A stretch of DNA of 15,029 bases, taken from the NCBI GenBank assembly GCA_035286595.1, contig DATEDA010000151.1:1-15029 (forward strand), read 5' to 3'. The stretch's first letter is position 1. Each line of letters begins with the position of its first letter. Positions 1 through 7,215 of the stretch are shown piece by piece. Made by a program: the position numbers and the translations under genes. Origin of the DNA: DATEDA01 sp035286595 (GTDB lineage: Bacteria; Pseudomonadota; Gammaproteobacteria; Burkholderiales; SG8-39). Under the pieces are notes generated by a model. The model did no database searches. It was not told the origin of the DNA and worked only from the letters and a program-made list of their open reading frames with translations.

Positions 1-1421
1 GCGCGATGCACCAGCTCGCAGCGCACGCCGCGGCCGTCCGGAAGCATCCGCCAGTAGCTCGCGCGATCCAGGCGGAGCGTCGTGCACGCGGTCGCCAGGA
101 CCTCCGCGAGCGATTCGCCGAGGTCGGCGCGATCGCGGCGCGCCAGCGCCATGAGCTGGTTGCGGTGGTAGAGGAGGCGCTCGCCGCGCACCTGGAGCCG
201 CTCCTCCGCGTAGCGCCGCTCGGCGACCTCGGTCTCGAGCTCGGCGTTCTTGTCCGCGAGGTCGTGCGTGCGCTCGACGACGCGCTGCTCGAGCTCGTCG
301 CGGGCGCGGACCAGCGCTTCCTGCGCGGCATGCTGCGCGGTGACGTCCTCGCCGATCCAGATCGTCTCCTGGTGCGGGGCCTGCGGATTGACCGCCGTCG
401 CGCTCATCCGGCACCAGAACAGCGAGCCGTCCTTGCGCTTCAGCCGGAGCTCGGTCTGGAACGATTCGCCCGCCGCGAGCACCGGCCCGGCCTGCTGGCC
501 GACCGCCGCGTACGTCTCGTCGTCCGGGTACAGCGCGCGGCCCGGCCTGCCGATCAGCTCGCCGGGCGCATACCCGAACAGCTCCTCGGCCTTGCGGTTG
601 CAGCGCTGCACCGCGCGGTCGCGGCTGAAGACGATCCCCACCGACGCGTTGTCGAGGATGGCCCGCTGGTCGAGCAGCACCCGTGCCAACGCCTCCTGAG
701 CGCGACGCCGCTCGGTGACGTCGCGCAGCGTCCAGATCGATTGCACCGGCTGGCTCGGCGCGCTGAACGGCTGGCCGTCGATCTCGCACCAGAACGCCGT
801 GCCGTCGCGATGCCGGGCCTCGAGCTCCGCGTGCCACGGCTCGTCGCCGGCCGGCTCGGTGCCGTCGATCGCCGGCACGAGGGCGGTCGTGGCGAGCCCG
901 ATCAGCTCCGACTCCGGGTAGCCGAACATCAGCGCGCACGCGGCGTTCGTGCGCATGACCCGCCCGCTGCGCGAGAACAGGATGCCGACCTGCGCGTGGT
1001 CGAGGATCAGCCGCTGCTCCTCGAGCACCGCGGTGAGGCGGGCCTCGGTCGCCGACAGCGCCGTCACGTCCGTCACCGTGATCACGGCGAGCGGGCGGGC
1101 GTCGCCGGTGGCGCGGATCGTCAGCAGCACGGCCACCGACCGGCCGTCGCGGCGGACCAGCGCCGCGTGGCTCGGCAGGGGCAGGGCACCCGGCCCGAGC
1201 GCCGCCTTCAACGAGCGGCGGACGAGCGGCTGGGCGGGCTTGGGGAAGGCGTGCAGAAACGGCTGGCCGACGACCTCCCGCTCGCGTCGGCCCACCAGGT
1301 CGCAGTAGGTGCGATTGGCGCGCAGGATGAGCCCGGACTCGTCGGTGACGAGCATGCCGGTCCCCGCGAGCTCGAACGCGTCGACCTCGGGGCGTGCCGC
1401 CGCCGGGGTGTCCCCTCCCAT
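1..1421 (-). CDS. Multi-PAS/GAF sensory protein, probably a sensor kinase or cyclic-di-GMP enzyme (5' part; 3' end outside window)
   Basis: This gene starts at ATG 1421 and stays open to the left edge (473 codons visible). An in-frame TAA 12 nt upstream of the ATG rules out a longer start. Three PAS domains are visible at about residues 14-123, 133-242 and 253-364. The second and third share the pattern LDxAxVGIxFSR, xxRTNA/QRCNRKA, FGYxxxELIG and FWCxxxxxA, and both end in a PAC-like DVTxxxxAQEAL. A charged coiled coil follows (about 365-412, containing ELEQRVVERT), then the start of a GAF domain from about 428 (TLRLDRASYW). No membrane segment is seen, so it probably senses a cytoplasmic signal. 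The output domain (histidine kinase, GGDEF/EAL or other) lies beyond the window. It diverges from the IorAB-like operon and might regulate it; that is inference. There is no clear ribosome site. Confidence 0.88.
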   Translation of the reverse strand, partial: MGGDTPAAARPEVDAFELAGTGMLVTDESGLILRANRTYCDLVGRREREVVGQPFLHAFPKPAQPLVRRSLKAALGPGALPLPSHAALVRRDGRSVAVLLTIRATGDARPLAVITVTDVTALSATEARLTAVLEEQRLILDHAQVGILFSRSGRVMRTNAACALMFGYPESELIGLATTALVPAIDGTEPAGDEPWHAELEARHRDGTAFWCEIDGQPFSAPSQPVQSIWTLRDVTERRRAQEALARVLLDQRAILDNASVGIVFSRDRAVQRCNRKAEELFGYAPGELIGRPGRALYPDDETYAAVGQQAGPVLAAGESFQTELRLKRKDGSLFWCRMSATAVNPQAPHQETIWIGEDVTAQHAAQEALVRARDELEQRVVERTHDLADKNAELETEVAERRYAEERLQVRGERLLYHRNQLMALARRDRADLGESLAEVLATACTTLRLDRASYWRMLPDGRGVRCELVHR

Positions 1422-1429
1422 GGCGGCCG

Positions 1430-1435
1430 ATTATG
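1430..1435 (-). promoter_or_regulatory. Possible -10 element for the PAS sensor gene
   Basis: On the minus strand CATAAT (5 of 6 matches to TATAAT) lies 8 nt before the ATG at 1421, with no ribosome site between. If used, the transcript would begin within about 2 nt of the start codon and be nearly leaderless. No convincing -35 is seen. This is a weak, position-based call. Confidence 0.25.
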
Positions 1436-1558
1436 GGGGCCGTCCCACTCGACCCGCACGCGCGTGACGCCCGGTAATGTGGAAATGTCCCTCTCACCCT
1501 CGCTGCCGGTCGCTCGAGGACGCGTGACGGCGACGGCGTGCAGTGCGTGAGCCGGGGA

Positions 1559-1587
1559 TTGATCCGCTTTTGCGTTGGGCGTAGAGT
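1559..1587 (+). promoter_or_regulatory. Candidate sigma70-type promoter for the IorAB-like operon
   Basis: TTGATC at 1559-1564 and TAGAGT at 1582-1587 are separated by exactly 17 bp, giving a predicted start near 1594 and a leader of about 50 nt before the ATG at 1645. It is the best match in the 223-bp gap between the divergent PAS gene and this operon; I see no other gene or strong repeat in that gap. A motif-only call. Confidence 0.4.
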
Positions 1588-1644
1588 CGATTTCGCGTCA
1601 GGCTCGAGAACAAGCACAAGTCGGCGTTTGCAAAGGAGGAACTC

Positions 1645-2100
1645 ATGTCGGTCGCTCTGACTGTCAACGGCAAGGCGGTGCAGGTCGAGGCGGAGCCCGA
1701 TACGCCGCTGCTCTGGGTGATCCGCGAGCACCTGAAGCTCACCGGCACCAAGTTCGGCTGCGGGATCGCGCAGTGCGGCGCCTGTACGGTGCATATCGAC
1801 GGCGCTGCGACCCGCTCGTGCGTGACGCCGGTTTCGGCCGTGGTCGGCAAGACCGTGGTCACCATCGAGGCGCTGTCGCCCGACTCCACCCATCCGCTCC
1901 AGAAGGCCTGGATCGCCGAGCAGGTGCCGCAATGCGGCTACTGCCAGTCGGGCCAGATCATGCAGGCGGCGGCGCTGCTGGCGAAGAACCCGCGGCCGTC
2001 GCGGGACGAGATCGTCGCGCACATGAACGGCAACATCTGCCGTTGCGGAACCTACCCGCGGATCGTTCGCGCGATCCAGCGGGCGGCGCGGGAGGGCTGA
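1645..2100 (+). CDS. [2Fe-2S]-binding small subunit of an IorAB-type molybdenum hydroxylase
   Basis: This 151-residue protein carries both iron-sulfur clusters of a xanthine-oxidase-family hydroxylase and passes electrons from the molybdenum centre to an acceptor. The N-terminal plant-type ferredoxin domain binds one cluster through C39, C44, C47 and C59 (FGCGIAQCGACTV). The C-terminal helical domain binds the second through C97, C100, C132 and C134 (QCGYCQSGQ, GNICRCGTY). All eight ligands are present and the length matches the IorA/aldehyde-oxidase small-subunit family. The start is fixed by an AAAGGAGGA ribosome site at 1632-1640. It has no signal of its own, so it would reach the periplasm only by riding with the Tat-exported large subunit. 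The large-subunit gene begins 3 bp after the stop. The substrate is unknown; isoquinoline, aldehydes or other N-heterocycles are possible. Confidence 0.95.
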   Translation: MSVALTVNGKAVQVEAEPDTPLLWVIREHLKLTGTKFGCGIAQCGACTVHIDGAATRSCVTPVSAVVGKTVVTIEALSPDSTHPLQKAWIAEQVPQCGYCQSGQIMQAAALLAKNPRPSRDEIVAHMNGNICRCGTYPRIVRAIQRAAREG

Positions 2101-2103
2101 GCC

Positions 2104-4329
2104 ATGATGGAAGACATCGGTATGGGCGTCCTCGAGACGAAGATCAGCCGCCGCGGCTTCATGGCCGGCGTCGGCGGGCTCACGTTCGCGTTCACTCTGG
2201 GCGGCGGTCTTCTCGGCCGCGCTTCGGAGGTCTTCGCTGCCCCGGAGGGCGCGAAGCTCAACACGTGGGTGACGATCGGGGCCGATGACACCGTGACGGT
2301 GATGGTGCCGGTGGCCGAGATGGGGCAGGGCGTGCTGACGGCGTTGCCGCTCATCCTGGCCGAGGAGCTCGACGCCGACTGGTCGAAGGTGAAGATGGAG
2401 TACGCGCCGCCGATCCCGAAGCTCTACGGCAACCGGCACCCGCTGTTCAACGGCGCAATGCTCACCGCCGCCAGCGTCTCGGTCCCCGGCTACTACATGC
2501 CGCTCCGGATGGCCGGCGCCCAGGCGCGCCGCGTGCTGCTGGACAACGTCGCGCGGCAGTGGGGGGTGCCGGTCGGCGAGCTCGCGACCGAGCCGAGCGT
2601 CGTCGTGCACGCCAAGTCCGGGCGCCGCATCTCCTATGGCGAGGTCGCCAAGTTCGCGACCGTGCCCGCCGTGCCGCCGAAGATCGCCGATGCGGAGCTC
2701 AAGAAGCCGTCCCAGTTCCGGCTCATCGGGCGCGCGGACATCAAGCGCGTCGACGTGCCGTCCAAGGTCAACGGCACCGCCAAGTACGGTATCGACGCGC
2801 AGGTGCCGGGCATGGTGTACGCCGCGGTCTTCGAGTCGCCGATGGACGGCGCCAAGCCGGACAAGGTGAACGTCCCGGACGTCATGAAGATCAAGGGCGT
2901 CACCAGAGTCATTCCCTTGCCGTTCGGCGTGGCAGTGTTCGGCGACACGGTCGAGGCGACCCGGGCCGGACGCAACGCCCTCCAGGTCACCTGGGACACC
3001 TCGGGCGCGACCGCGGCGGGCTTCGACTCCGAGAAGGCGGTAGCGGAGTACGCGCGCCACGGCCGGGATCCGAACGCCAAGGCGATGGAGTGGTTCAGGA
3101 AAGGCGACGCCCCCAAGGCCTTGGCGGGCGCGGCGAGGGTCATGGAGGCCGAGTACTCGTCGGAGCATTGCTACCACGCCCAGATGGAGCCGATGAACTG
3201 CATCGCCAAGGTCGCGCCGGATGGGCAGTCGGCCGAGGTCTGGACGGGGACGCAGTCGAACTTCCTTGCCGCCCTCGTCGCGTCCAACGTGCTCAAGACC
3301 ACGCCCGACAAGATCCGCGTGCACCAGCATCTGCTCGGGGGCGGCTACGGCCGGCGCATCGCGCCGGACGCGGTTGCCCAGGCGGTCGTCCTTTCCAACA
3401 TCACGAAGCTGCCGGTGAAGCTGATGCTGACGCGGGAGGACGACCTCGCCGCCGCGCGGCCGCGGCCGATGACCTACCACATCCTCAAGGCGGGCCTCGA
3501 TGGGAACGGCAAGCTCGTCGGGTGGCATCATCGGATGGTCGCCGAGAACGTCGATGCGCTCGCGGCGCCGCCGCGCTTCAAGGCGACGGGCGGCAAGGAC
3601 ATCATCGGCTGGCGCGGTCTCGAGCAACCGTTCTATGGCGTCCCCAACATGCTCGCCGAGGGCGTGCGCGAGATCCGCGGCATGCGCGTCCACCCGTGGC
3701 GCGGGATCGGCTCGGGCTACACCAAGTTCGCCGCCGAGTCGTTCCTGGACGAGATCGCGTACGCGAGCGGGGTCGATCCGCTCATCCTCCGGCTCGAACT
3801 CACCCGAGACCACCCGCGGGCCCAGGCGGTGATCAAGGCCGCGGCCGAGATGGCGCAGTGGAACCTGCCGCGCAGCGGCCGCGGATTGGGTATCGCCTTT
3901 TCGGACTACCACGACAGCTTCTCCGCGGGCGTGGCCGAGGTGTCCGTCGACCGGAAGACCGGGAAGATCAAGGTCCACAACTACTGGGTCGCGGTCGACC
4001 CCGGGCTCGTCATCCAGCCGGAGAACGTCCATGCGCAGACCGAAAGCGCGGTCGTGTATGGGCTCAGCGCCGCATTGCTCGAGGAGCTGACGATCAAGAA
4101 CGGCGCCGTGCAGGCGCGCAACTTCAACGACTACCCGGTGCTGCGGATGGCCGATCTCCCGGAGATCCACACCCGGATCGTGGCCTCGGATGCGGCGCCC
4201 ACCGGCATGGGCGAGCTGGGCGTCCCGGCGGTCGCGCCGGCGATCGGCAACGCGGTATTCCAGTTGACCGGGAAACGTCTGCGGAGCCTGCCGATGTCGC
4301 CGGAGCGGGTGAAGCAGGCGCTCGCCTAG
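2104..4329 (+). CDS. Molybdopterin-binding large subunit, IorB-type molybdenum hydroxylase, Tat-exported
   Basis: This 741-residue catalytic subunit hydroxylates its substrate at a molybdopterin centre. A twin-arginine signal is present: S15-R16-R17-G-F, then a hydrophobic stretch (about 21-38) and a probable cleavage site near VFA-AP at 45. Family motifs include VAEMGQG (70-76), QMEPMN (360-365), the glycine-rich LGGGYGRR (411-418) and a C-terminal GELGVPAVAPAIGNA in which E704 is the likely catalytic glutamate. The single large chain with a Tat signal and a GGGYGRR loop is typical of IorB rather than CoxL. The gene starts 3 bp after the small-subunit stop with a GGGAGG site at about 2090, so the two are co-translated. 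No FAD subunit follows, so electrons probably leave through a cytochrome-type acceptor, as in other IorAB-like enzymes. Substrate not determinable. An intrinsic terminator follows. Confidence 0.93.
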   Translation: MMEDIGMGVLETKISRRGFMAGVGGLTFAFTLGGGLLGRASEVFAAPEGAKLNTWVTIGADDTVTVMVPVAEMGQGVLTALPLILAEELDADWSKVKMEYAPPIPKLYGNRHPLFNGAMLTAASVSVPGYYMPLRMAGAQARRVLLDNVARQWGVPVGELATEPSVVVHAKSGRRISYGEVAKFATVPAVPPKIADAELKKPSQFRLIGRADIKRVDVPSKVNGTAKYGIDAQVPGMVYAAVFESPMDGAKPDKVNVPDVMKIKGVTRVIPLPFGVAVFGDTVEATRAGRNALQVTWDTSGATAAGFDSEKAVAEYARHGRDPNAKAMEWFRKGDAPKALAGAARVMEAEYSSEHCYHAQMEPMNCIAKVAPDGQSAEVWTGTQSNFLAALVASNVLKTTPDKIRVHQHLLGGGYGRRIAPDAVAQAVVLSNITKLPVKLMLTREDDLAAARPRPMTYHILKAGLDGNGKLVGWHHRMVAENVDALAAPPRFKATGGKDIIGWRGLEQPFYGVPNMLAEGVREIRGMRVHPWRGIGSGYTKFAAESFLDEIAYASGVDPLILRLELTRDHPRAQAVIKAAAEMAQWNLPRSGRGLGIAFSDYHDSFSAGVAEVSVDRKTGKIKVHNYWVAVDPGLVIQPENVHAQTESAVVYGLSAALLEELTIKNGAVQARNFNDYPVLRMADLPEIHTRIVASDAAPTGMGELGVPAVAPAIGNAVFQLTGKRLRSLPMSPERVKQALA

Positions 4330-4350
4330 CCGGCGCGCGGCGCGAAGGGT

Positions 4351-4382
4351 AAACGCCCCGGCCGCCCGGGGCGTTTTCTTTT
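4351..4382 (+). terminator. Rho-independent terminator of the IorAB-like operon
   Basis: A perfect 11-bp stem (4351-4361 with 4366-4376, arm AAACGCCCCGG) encloses the 4-nt loop CCGC and runs into TTTTCTTTT. It sits 22 bp after the large-subunit stop. This is the only textbook intrinsic terminator in the window. Confidence 0.9.
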
Positions 4383-4404
4383 CCGGGCGGTGGTTTGCTA
4401 ATAT
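4376..4404 (+). promoter_or_regulatory. Candidate promoter for the exported methyltransferase gene
   Basis: TAATAT at 4399-4404 is a good -10 hexamer in very GC-rich surroundings. At 17 bp upstream lies only TTCTTT (4376-4381), a poor -35 that is also the T-tract of the preceding terminator. Transcription would start near 4411, just ahead of a leader hairpin. Confidence 0.35.
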
Positions 4405-4414
4405 TCGCCGCCGT

Positions 4415-4434
4415 GCCGGGCGGAGCCGCCCGGC
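4415..4434 (+). other. Leader hairpin just upstream of the methyltransferase ribosome site
   Basis: GCCGGGCGG (4415-4423) pairs perfectly with 4426-4434 across a 2-nt loop, followed by a run of C. It ends 13 nt before the AGGAAGGAG ribosome site (4448-4456). It could stabilise the 5' end or influence translation; no known riboswitch is recognised. Confidence 0.4.
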
Positions 4435-4462
4435 CCCCCCTACATCCAGGAAGGAGCACCGC

Positions 4463-5320
4463 TTGAACCACTCAAAATTCACCGCGGCCGTCCGGACCGC
4501 GGTCGCCAGCCTGGCGCTGGCCGCGTTCGCGACCGCGGCGCTTGCCCAGACCCAGCCGAAAGACCGCGAGTTCACGCCCCAGGTCGGTCAGGCCGGCAAG
4601 GATGTGATCTGGGTGCCGACGCCCGACGACCTCGTCGAGCGGATGCTGCGCATGGCCCAGACGACGTCGAAGGACTACGTCGTCGATCTCGGCTCGGGCG
4701 ATGGCCGCACCGTGATCGCCGCGGCCAAGAAGTTCGGGGCCCGGTCGCTCGGCATCGAGTACAACGCCGACATGGTCGACCTCTCCACCCGCAACGCGGT
4801 GCAGGCGGGGGTGACCGCGAACGCCAAGTTCATCCGTGGCGACATCTTCGAGACCGACTTCACGCAGGCCACGGTCGTCACCATGTACCTGCTTCCCGGG
4901 CTCAACCTCAAGCTGCGGCCGAAGATCCTCGACATGAAGCCCGGCACCCGCGTGGTTTCGCACCAGTTCAACATGGACGACTGGCAGCCGGACGAGACCA
5001 CCAACCTCGACGGCCGCCGCGCGTACCTCTGGATCGTGCCGGCGAAGGTGAACGGCACGTGGCGGATCCTGTCGGGGAGCGACGTCTGGGACGCGACGCT
5101 CGAGCAGCGCTACCAGGCGGTCGACGGCTCGATCAGGCTGGGCGCGCTGAACGCGGGGCTGCGCGAGACGCGCCTCGTCGGCGACCGGATCAGCTTCGCG
5201 TTCGTCGACAACGCCGGCGTGCGCCGCGAGTTCACGGGCCGCGTGAATGGGCCGGCCATGGACGGCACGGTGCGGGCGGACAACGGCCAGGAGACGCGCT
5301 GGACCGCGACGCGGCGCTAG
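4463..5320 (+). CDS. Exported class I SAM-dependent methyltransferase-fold protein
   Basis: The 285-residue protein starts at TTG 4463, chosen because AGGAAGGAG lies 6 nt upstream and because this start yields a clean signal peptide: R11, hydrophobic core 13-26, cleavage at ALA-Q (28/29). The mature part has a Rossmann methyltransferase domain: motif I VVDLGSGDGRT (73-83), acidic GIEYN with E99 for the ribose, RGDIF (125-129) and VVTMYLLPGLN (138-148). The VxTxYLLP motif resembles the FAM173/ATPSCKMT-like lysine methyltransferase group. Residues about 200-285 look like a separate beta-rich tail. A SAM-binding fold with an export signal is odd, since SAM is not known to be abundant in the periplasm; it may have another ligand or role. 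It is monocistronic, between the IorAB terminator and a convergent gene. Substrate unknown. Confidence 0.88.
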   Translation: MNHSKFTAAVRTAVASLALAAFATAALAQTQPKDREFTPQVGQAGKDVIWVPTPDDLVERMLRMAQTTSKDYVVDLGSGDGRTVIAAAKKFGARSLGIEYNADMVDLSTRNAVQAGVTANAKFIRGDIFETDFTQATVVTMYLLPGLNLKLRPKILDMKPGTRVVSHQFNMDDWQPDETTNLDGRRAYLWIVPAKVNGTWRILSGSDVWDATLEQRYQAVDGSIRLGALNAGLRETRLVGDRISFAFVDNAGVRREFTGRVNGPAMDGTVRADNGQETRWTATRR

Positions 5321-5334
5321 CCGCCGGCGGCGCG

Positions 5335-5364
5335 CCGCGGCCCGGGATCTGGGCCTGGCCGCGG
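5335..5364. terminator. Candidate bidirectional terminator hairpin between convergent genes
   Basis: CCGCGGCC (5335-5342) pairs perfectly with GGCCGCGG (5357-5364) over a 14-nt loop that can pair further internally. It fills the 51-bp gap between the methyltransferase stop and the deacetylase stop. A competing 7-bp stem (5364-5370 with 5379-5385) overlaps the deacetylase 3' end. There is no U-tract, so termination is inferred. Confidence 0.4.
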
Positions 5365-5371
5365 GAGCGGA

Positions 5372-6253
5372 CTACGCTCCGCTCCGGGATCGCAGGTACC
5401 AGTCGAGGATCTGCTCCCCGTTCCAGTGCAGCACGCCGGAAGAGCGGTTCACGTGGTCGTACACCTGCTCGAGGTACTTGATCCGGAACGGCTGCCCGCT
5501 GATGTACGGGTGGATCGCGATCGCCATGATCTTCGCCCGCTGCGCGCCTTCCGCGTGGTAGCGGTCGAACGCGTCGATGCACTTCTGCGTCCAGTACGCC
5601 GCCTCGTGGTGCTGGACGATCATCATCGGGATGTCGTTGCACTCGACGGAGTAGGGCAGCGTGACGAGCGGCCCGTGCGCGGTCCTGATCTCGGTCGGCT
5701 CGTCGTCGTAGACCCAGTCGCCGATGTACTTGATCCCGGCCGCAGCCAGGTGATCGGGCGTCTCGTAGGTTTCCGTGAGCCCGGGACCCAGCCAGCCGAC
5801 CGGGCGCTTGCCGGTGAACCGCTCGATCGTCTCGAGCGAGCGCTTGATCATCCCCGGCTGGTCCTCCTCCTTGTGGATCGGGCCCTGCTGATAGCTGTGG
5901 CCCATGAACTCCCAGCGGGCGTCGCGGCAGGCCTCGGCGACGCGCGGGTAGTCGACGCACACGCGGGCGTTGATGGCGAGCGTCGGGCGGATGCCGAGGC
6001 GCTGATAGAGGTCGTAGAAGCGCCAGAACCCGACCCGCATTCCGTACTCGTGCCAGCTCCAGTTCGGGACGTCGGGCAGCAGCGGCACGCCGGTCGGCGC
6101 GGGGAGCACCTGCCGCGCCATCGGCCCGGCGATGTCCCACACCTCGAGATTGACGATCGTCCAGACCACGACCCGCGCGCCGCCGGGCAGCGCGAGCGGC
6201 GGCCGGTCGACGACGGCCGAGTACTCGACCCGCTCCCGCGGGATCATCGCCAT
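5372..6253 (-). CDS. Polysaccharide deacetylase-family protein (PuuE/allantoinase-like branch)
   Basis: This 293-residue protein has no signal peptide and looks like the NodB-fold branch that includes PuuE-type allantoinases. Recognisable pieces are VVVWTIVNLEVWDI (28-41) where the first motif should be, WHEYGMRVGFWR (67-78), the RPTLAINARV strand (89-98), FMGHSYQQG (116-124), a GWLGPGLTET segment, and IHPYISGQ near the C-terminus. The canonical metal motifs of chitooligosaccharide deacetylases (TFDD and HxxxH) are not intact: H119 is kept but the paired histidine is Q123. It may therefore hydrolyse a cyclic amide rather than an N-acetyl sugar, or bind metal differently. It begins 7 bp after the coxG stop, with GAGG just upstream, so it is co-transcribed with coxG. 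Reaction unproven. Confidence 0.85.
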   Translation of the reverse strand: MAMIPRERVEYSAVVDRPPLALPGGARVVVWTIVNLEVWDIAGPMARQVLPAPTGVPLLPDVPNWSWHEYGMRVGFWRFYDLYQRLGIRPTLAINARVCVDYPRVAEACRDARWEFMGHSYQQGPIHKEEDQPGMIKRSLETIERFTGKRPVGWLGPGLTETYETPDHLAAAGIKYIGDWVYDDEPTEIRTAHGPLVTLPYSVECNDIPMMIVQHHEAAYWTQKCIDAFDRYHAEGAQRAKIMAIAIHPYISGQPFRIKYLEQVYDHVNRSSGVLHWNGEQILDWYLRSRSGA

Positions 6254-6260
6254 GGCGACC

Positions 6261-6821
6261 TCAGCGCAGGAGCCAGATGAGCAGGAATACGACGACCGAC
6301 GCGATGATGAACGCGTACGTGCCCGCGAGCCAAGGTCCCGGCGCTGCTGCCATGAGCGCCTCCCCTCGCGCGGCGGGCACCGGGCCCACCAGCTTGTCGT
6401 TGAATCGCTGGAAAAACTCGTCCGCCATTTTCCTCGCGACGCCGTCGATGAGCCGCGAGCCGACCTGCGCGAGCTTACCGCCCACCTGCGCGGTCGCGGT
6501 GTAGGCGAGCTTCGTTCCCGTACCCTCGGGGGCGAGCCGCACCTGTGCGCCGCCCTTGCCGAAGCCCGCCGCGCCGCCGGAACCTTCGAACGACAGCCGG
6601 TACGAGGTCGGCGGGTTCACGTCCGCGAGCAGGAGCTTGCCGTTGAACTTGGCCTTGACCGGGCCGACCGAGGCGGTCAGCCCCACGCGGTACTCGGTGT
6701 CGGACACCCGCTCGATCGACTCGCAGCCCGGGATGCAGGCCTTGAGCACCTCGGGATCGTTCAGCCCTTCCCACACCCGTTGTTGCGGCAGCGGGATGAT
6801 CTGCTCGCCGGTCATTTCCAT
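6261..6821 (-). CDS. coxG: CoxG-type SRPBCC protein (carbon monoxide dehydrogenase subunit G family)
   Basis: The 186-residue protein opens with the CoxG signature: MEMTGEQ, VWEGLNDPEVLKACIPGCES (about 16-35), and later GKLAQVGSRLIDGVARKMADEFF. This is a START/SRPBCC-fold domain (about 1-145). A short linker leads to a C-terminal membrane helix at about 164-185 (FIIASVVVFLLIWLL) ending in one arginine. In CO-oxidising bacteria CoxG recruits the cytoplasmic CO dehydrogenase to the membrane; similar proteins occur beside other molybdenum hydroxylases. The start at 6821 is supported by GGAGGG about 5 nt upstream. It lies 44 bp after the EF-hand gene and 7 bp before the deacetylase gene. Which enzyme it serves (CoxLM at the right end or another) is inference. 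Confidence 0.92.
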   Translation of the reverse strand: MEMTGEQIIPLPQQRVWEGLNDPEVLKACIPGCESIERVSDTEYRVGLTASVGPVKAKFNGKLLLADVNPPTSYRLSFEGSGGAAGFGKGGAQVRLAPEGTGTKLAYTATAQVGGKLAQVGSRLIDGVARKMADEFFQRFNDKLVGPVPAARGEALMAAAPGPWLAGTYAFIIASVVVFLLIWLLR

Positions 6822-6865
6822 GCTTGTTCCCTCCGTTCGACCGAGCCCCTATTCTGCCGCAACCC

Positions 6866-7132
6866 TCAGGCGGCCGAGGGCGGGAGGTTCGCGAGGAACC
6901 GCTCGAGCTCCGCGCGGGTGATGACGCCGTCGCGGTTGATGTCGATGTCGTCGAACCGGGGCTCGAAGAAGAGATCGCCGCGCACGGCGGCGCGCGTGAC
7001 GACCCCGTTCTGCTCGTAGGCGCTGAATGCGGCACGGTAGTTGTCGGCGACCCGCTTGAGGTAGTCGGCGGGGGCCTGGGCGAATGCCGCACTGGCGGCG
7101 AGCGCCAGGATGATGGCGATAACGGTTCTCAT
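6866..7132 (-). CDS. Small exported EF-hand protein
   Basis: This 88-residue protein has a signal peptide (MRTV then hydrophobic residues 4-17, cleavage at AFA-Q, 18/19) and one complete EF-hand near the C-terminus. The calcium loop is D64-I-N66-R-D68-G-V70-I-T72-R-A-E75, with acidic or oxygen ligands at positions 1, 3, 5, 9 and 12 and the conserved glycine at 6. An upstream helix pair (about 23-60) contains no second canonical loop, although D53 to D62 may be a degenerate one. A strong GAAGGAGGAG site precedes the ATG. It is placed between coxE and coxG in the same direction. It probably binds calcium in the periplasm; its partner is unknown. Confidence 0.87.
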   Translation of the reverse strand: MRTVIAIILALAASAAFAQAPADYLKRVADNYRAAFSAYEQNGVVTRAAVRGDLFFEPRFDDIDINRDGVITRAELERFLANLPPSAA

Positions 7133-7170
7133 GGCTCCTCCTTCGTGGCTCTCCGGCGTCTAGTTGAGCC

Positions 7171-7202
7171 GCCGCGGGCCGGGCCGGTTCCGGCCGCGCG
7201 GC
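7171..7202 (-). other. Hairpin between coxE-like gene and EF-hand gene
   Basis: GGCCGG (7182-7187) pairs with CCGGCC (7190-7195) over a TT loop, and an outer GCCGC/GCGGC stem (7171-7175 with 7198-7202) extends it past a small internal loop. It lies 14 bp past the coxE stop. Without a T-tract it may attenuate or stabilise rather than terminate. Confidence 0.35.
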
Positions 7203-7215
7203 GGTGTCGATCGCG

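Noticed and set aside
6..1550. Long plus-strand open frame (514 codons) across the left end
   Set aside because: Its product is Arg/Ala/His-rich without any domain, while the minus strand encodes three clean PAS domains and a GAF start over the same bases. It is an antisense shadow of GC-biased codons.
2559..4352. 597-codon plus-strand frame inside the molybdopterin subunit gene
   Set aside because: It is in a different frame of a gene with intact family motifs, and its product is low-complexity Arg/Gly/Ala.
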